Both the position numbers and the translations under genes were made by a program. A stretch of 64,000 nt of DNA from Galbitalea soli (GTDB lineage Bacteria > Actinomycetota > Actinomycetes > Actinomycetales > Microbacteriaceae), in contig NZ_JAAGWZ010000001.1 of NCBI RefSeq assembly GCF_010686725.1, positions 558,001-622,000 on the forward strand, read 5' to 3'. Below the pieces are notes generated by a model. It did no database searches and had not been told where the DNA came from. It saw only the letters and a list, made by a program, of their open reading frames with translations. Shown here piece after piece: positions 60,948-64,000 of this stretch; the first letter of the stretch is position 1, and each line of letters starts with the position of its first letter.

Positions 60948-61031
60948 GTGCTCGATATCGTCTACCTCTGCGCGATCCTGGCCCTCGCGGCCGGCATCGC
61001 CGTCATCGCACGGGGGGTCGAGCGACTGTGA
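60948..61031 (+). CDS. 27-residue membrane peptide preceding KdpF
   Basis: A tiny frame encodes [20 protein letters not shown] followed by ARGVERL. It is one hydrophobic helix with a basic/acidic end. The GTG has ATGGAG at 7-bp spacing, and the stop overlaps the kdpF GTG (GTGA), so translational coupling runs peptide-kdpF-kdpA-kdpB. It is distinct from KdpF. I recall similar short frames before kdpF in other genomes but cannot verify this. It may be an accessory subunit of the Kdp complex. Confidence 0.65.
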   Translation: MLDIVYLCAILALAAGIAVIARGVERL

Positions 61032-61117
61032 CGGCGATCACCCTGCTCGCCATCGCGCTCGGAGTCGCCGCGATCGGCTACCTCGTGGTCGCGCTGATCT
61101 TTCCGGAGCGGTTCTGA
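61028..61117 (+). CDS. kdpF: K+-transporting ATPase subunit KdpF
   Basis: A 29-residue single-helix peptide, [20 protein letters not shown] followed by VALIFPERF. The ending FPERF is the KdpF signature. KdpF stabilises the KdpABC complex in E. coli. It starts at a GTG overlapping the previous peptide's stop and ends overlapping the kdpA ATG (TGATG). Confidence 0.9.
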   Translation: MTAITLLAIALGVAAIGYLVVALIFPERF

Positions 61118-62798
61118 TGGGCGCGCAACTCTGGCTGTTCGCGGCGCAGCTCGGCACGGTCATCCTCGTGCTCGCGGTCGCCTACCGTCCGCTGGGCGAC
61201 TACATGGCCTTCGCCTATGCGTCGCCGCGGCACCTCCGGGTCGAGCGAGGCTTCTACCGGCTCATCGGCGTCGATCCCTCGTCTGAGCAGAGCTGGCCCG
61301 CCTACGTGCGCGCCGTGCTCGCCTTCTCCACCGCGGGCATCGTGCTGCTCTACGCGCTGCAACGCGTTCAGGAGCTCCTGCCCTGGTCGCTCGGCCTCGG
61401 CCCGGTGAATGAGGCGCTCGCCTTCAACACCGCGGTCTCCTTCGTCACCAACACCAACTGGCAGTCCTACTCGCCCGAGGCGACCCTGGGCTTCACCGTG
61501 CAGTTCGCCGGCCTCGCGGTGCAGAACTTTCTCTCGGCGGCGGTGGGGATTGCGGTCGCGGTCGCGCTCGTCCGGGCCTTCGCCGCCCGGCACTCCTCCA
61601 CCATCGGCAACTTCTGGGTGGATGTGACGCGCGGCACCCTGCGGATCCTGCTGCCGCTCGCCGCGATCGCCGCGGTGCTGCTGGTCGCCGGCGGCGTGGT
61701 GCAGAATCTCGACGGATTCCACACCGTGACGACGCTCAGTGGTGCCACCCAGGAGATCCCCGGAGGTCCGGTGGCGTCGCAGGAGGCCATCAAGATCGTC
61801 GGCACGAACGGCGGCGGCTACTTCAACGCCAACTCCGCGCACCCCTTCGAGAACCCGCTGCCCTGGACGAGCATGCTGCAGATCATCCTCATGCTCGTGA
61901 TCCCCTTCGCACTGCCCCGCACCTTCGGACGACTGGTGAACGACAACCGCCAGGGCTACGCGATCGCGGCGGTCATGGCGACCTTCTTCGTCGTGTCGTC
62001 GACCGTGATGACCCTCCTCGAACTGGGTGGCTCCGGAAGCGCTCCACGACTCGCGGGCGCCGCCTTGGAGGGCAAGGAACTCCGCTTCGGCATCGTGGGC
62101 TCCACTCTGTACGGGACGAGCTCGACGCTCACCTCCACGGGCGCGGTCAACTCGATGCACGACAGCTACACGGCTCTCGGCGGAGGCATGGCCATGATCA
62201 ACATGATGCTGGGCGAGGTCGCCCCCGGCGGCGTGGGCTCCGGTCTGTACGGGATGCTCGTCATCGCGGTGATCGCCGTGTTCATCGCCGGCCTCATGGT
62301 GGGTCGGACCCCCGAATATCTCGGCAAGAAGATCCGCGCCCGGGAGATGACACTCGCGAGCCTGTACATCCTCACGACCCCGGCGCTCGTCCTCGCGGGC
62401 ACCGCGCTCAGCTTCGCGATCCCCGGCGTGCAGGCCGACGTGACGGGAACCTCCATCGCCAACCCGGGACTGCATGGCTTCAGCGAGGTGCTCTACGCGT
62501 TCACCTCGGCGGCGAACAACAACGGCTCCGCCTTTGCGGGGCTCACGGCGAACACGCCGTGGCTCAACACCGCCCTGGGAGTCGCGATGATGCTGGGCCG
62601 ATTCCTGCCCATCGTCTTCGTGCTCGCGCTCGCCGGCTCGCTCGCCCAACAGGACCCGGTGCCCGTGACCGCCGGCACCCTTCCGACCCACCGCGTCCAG
62701 TTCGGAGGCCTCCTGATCGGGACCGTCGTGCTCGTCTCGGCACTCACCTACTTCCCCGCGCTCGCGCTCGGGCCTCTGGCAGAAGGACTGCTTCACTC

Positions 62799-62802
<4 letters not shown>
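61117..62802 (+). CDS. kdpA: K+-transporting ATPase subunit KdpA
   Basis: A 561-residue potassium-binding subunit with about ten transmembrane helices and four selectivity-filter-like loops, for example [32 protein letters not shown] and [15 protein letters not shown]. It acts with KdpB and KdpC as a high-affinity potassium pump induced by potassium limitation. It overlaps both neighbours (TGATG with kdpF, ATGA with kdpB). Confidence 0.96.

Positions 62803-64000
<1,198 letters not shown>

Overview
This window looks like a chromosomal segment of a high-GC actinobacterium, most probably of the family Microbacteriaceae. The reasons are the strongly GC-rich coding, the many actinobacteria-only families (DUF3000, DUF3093, DUF3159, DUF3710, DUF4191, DUF4193, DUF7455, SepH), topoisomerase IV as well as other actinobacterial housekeeping genes, polyphosphate glucokinase, a GlnE/GlnA1/GlnA2 set, and many apparently leaderless genes. 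I see no rRNA, tRNA, CRISPR array, transposase or phage gene. Almost all of the window is chromosomal backbone, with two or three accessory insertions.

Layout. 1-2067: ammonium transporter amt, followed by a degenerate Amt-like membrane protein and preceded by a GlnR-type operator. 2068-7622: nhaA, zapE, sulfurtransferase/SufE, a RibD-like reductase and an alpha/beta hydrolase. 7709-17024: DUF3000, RNase D, fadA, fadB, an inserted MerR/aldo-keto reductase/TetR block, and dxs. 17080-23966: aconitase, DUF3159, DUF3710, dut, DUF3093, DUF4193 and sepH. 23970-30108: a phosphodiesterase, topoisomerase IV (parC and parE convergent) and a small zinc-ribbon-like protein. 30133-33470: gatD-murT directly downstream of the principal sigma factor gene. 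33668-37587: an MFS transporter, a PAC2 protein and leucyl aminopeptidase. 37685-44803: lpdA, sucB, a membrane pseudokinase, lipB, lipA and DUF4191, which together form a lipoate-centred group. 44871-56160: RDD protein, glnA with a near-perfect GlnR operator, an inserted three-gene polysaccharide block (GT2 synthase, GH26 hydrolase, UDP-glucose dehydrogenase), glnE and glnA2. 56252-60791: nadE, panB, a small SPOR-like protein, map and ppgK. 60948-64000: the kdp potassium operon, with two tiny membrane peptides before kdpA and kdpB running off the end.

The genes join up into nitrogen control (amt, glnA, glnE, glnA2 and two GlnR-type boxes), lipoate and 2-oxoacid metabolism (lpdA, sucB, lipB, lipA, aconitase), cell-envelope work (MurT/GatD, dxs, the polysaccharide block), replication and division (topoisomerase IV, SepH, sigma factor) and ion homeostasis (NhaA, Kdp).

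The most interesting point is the MurT/GatD pair. Neither protein contains any cysteine, so GatD lacks its amidotransferase nucleophile (Gly95 in its place) and MurT lacks the zinc-ribbon cysteines. Microbacteriaceae are known for group-B peptidoglycan, in which the D-Glu alpha-carboxyl is used for cross-linking instead of being amidated. The pair may therefore have been repurposed to attach the cross-bridge amino acid. Other leads are the synthase/hydrolase/dehydrogenase polysaccharide block with its 512-bp leader, a membrane pseudokinase among the lipoate genes, a 27-residue peptide upstream of KdpF, and several precise operator palindromes.
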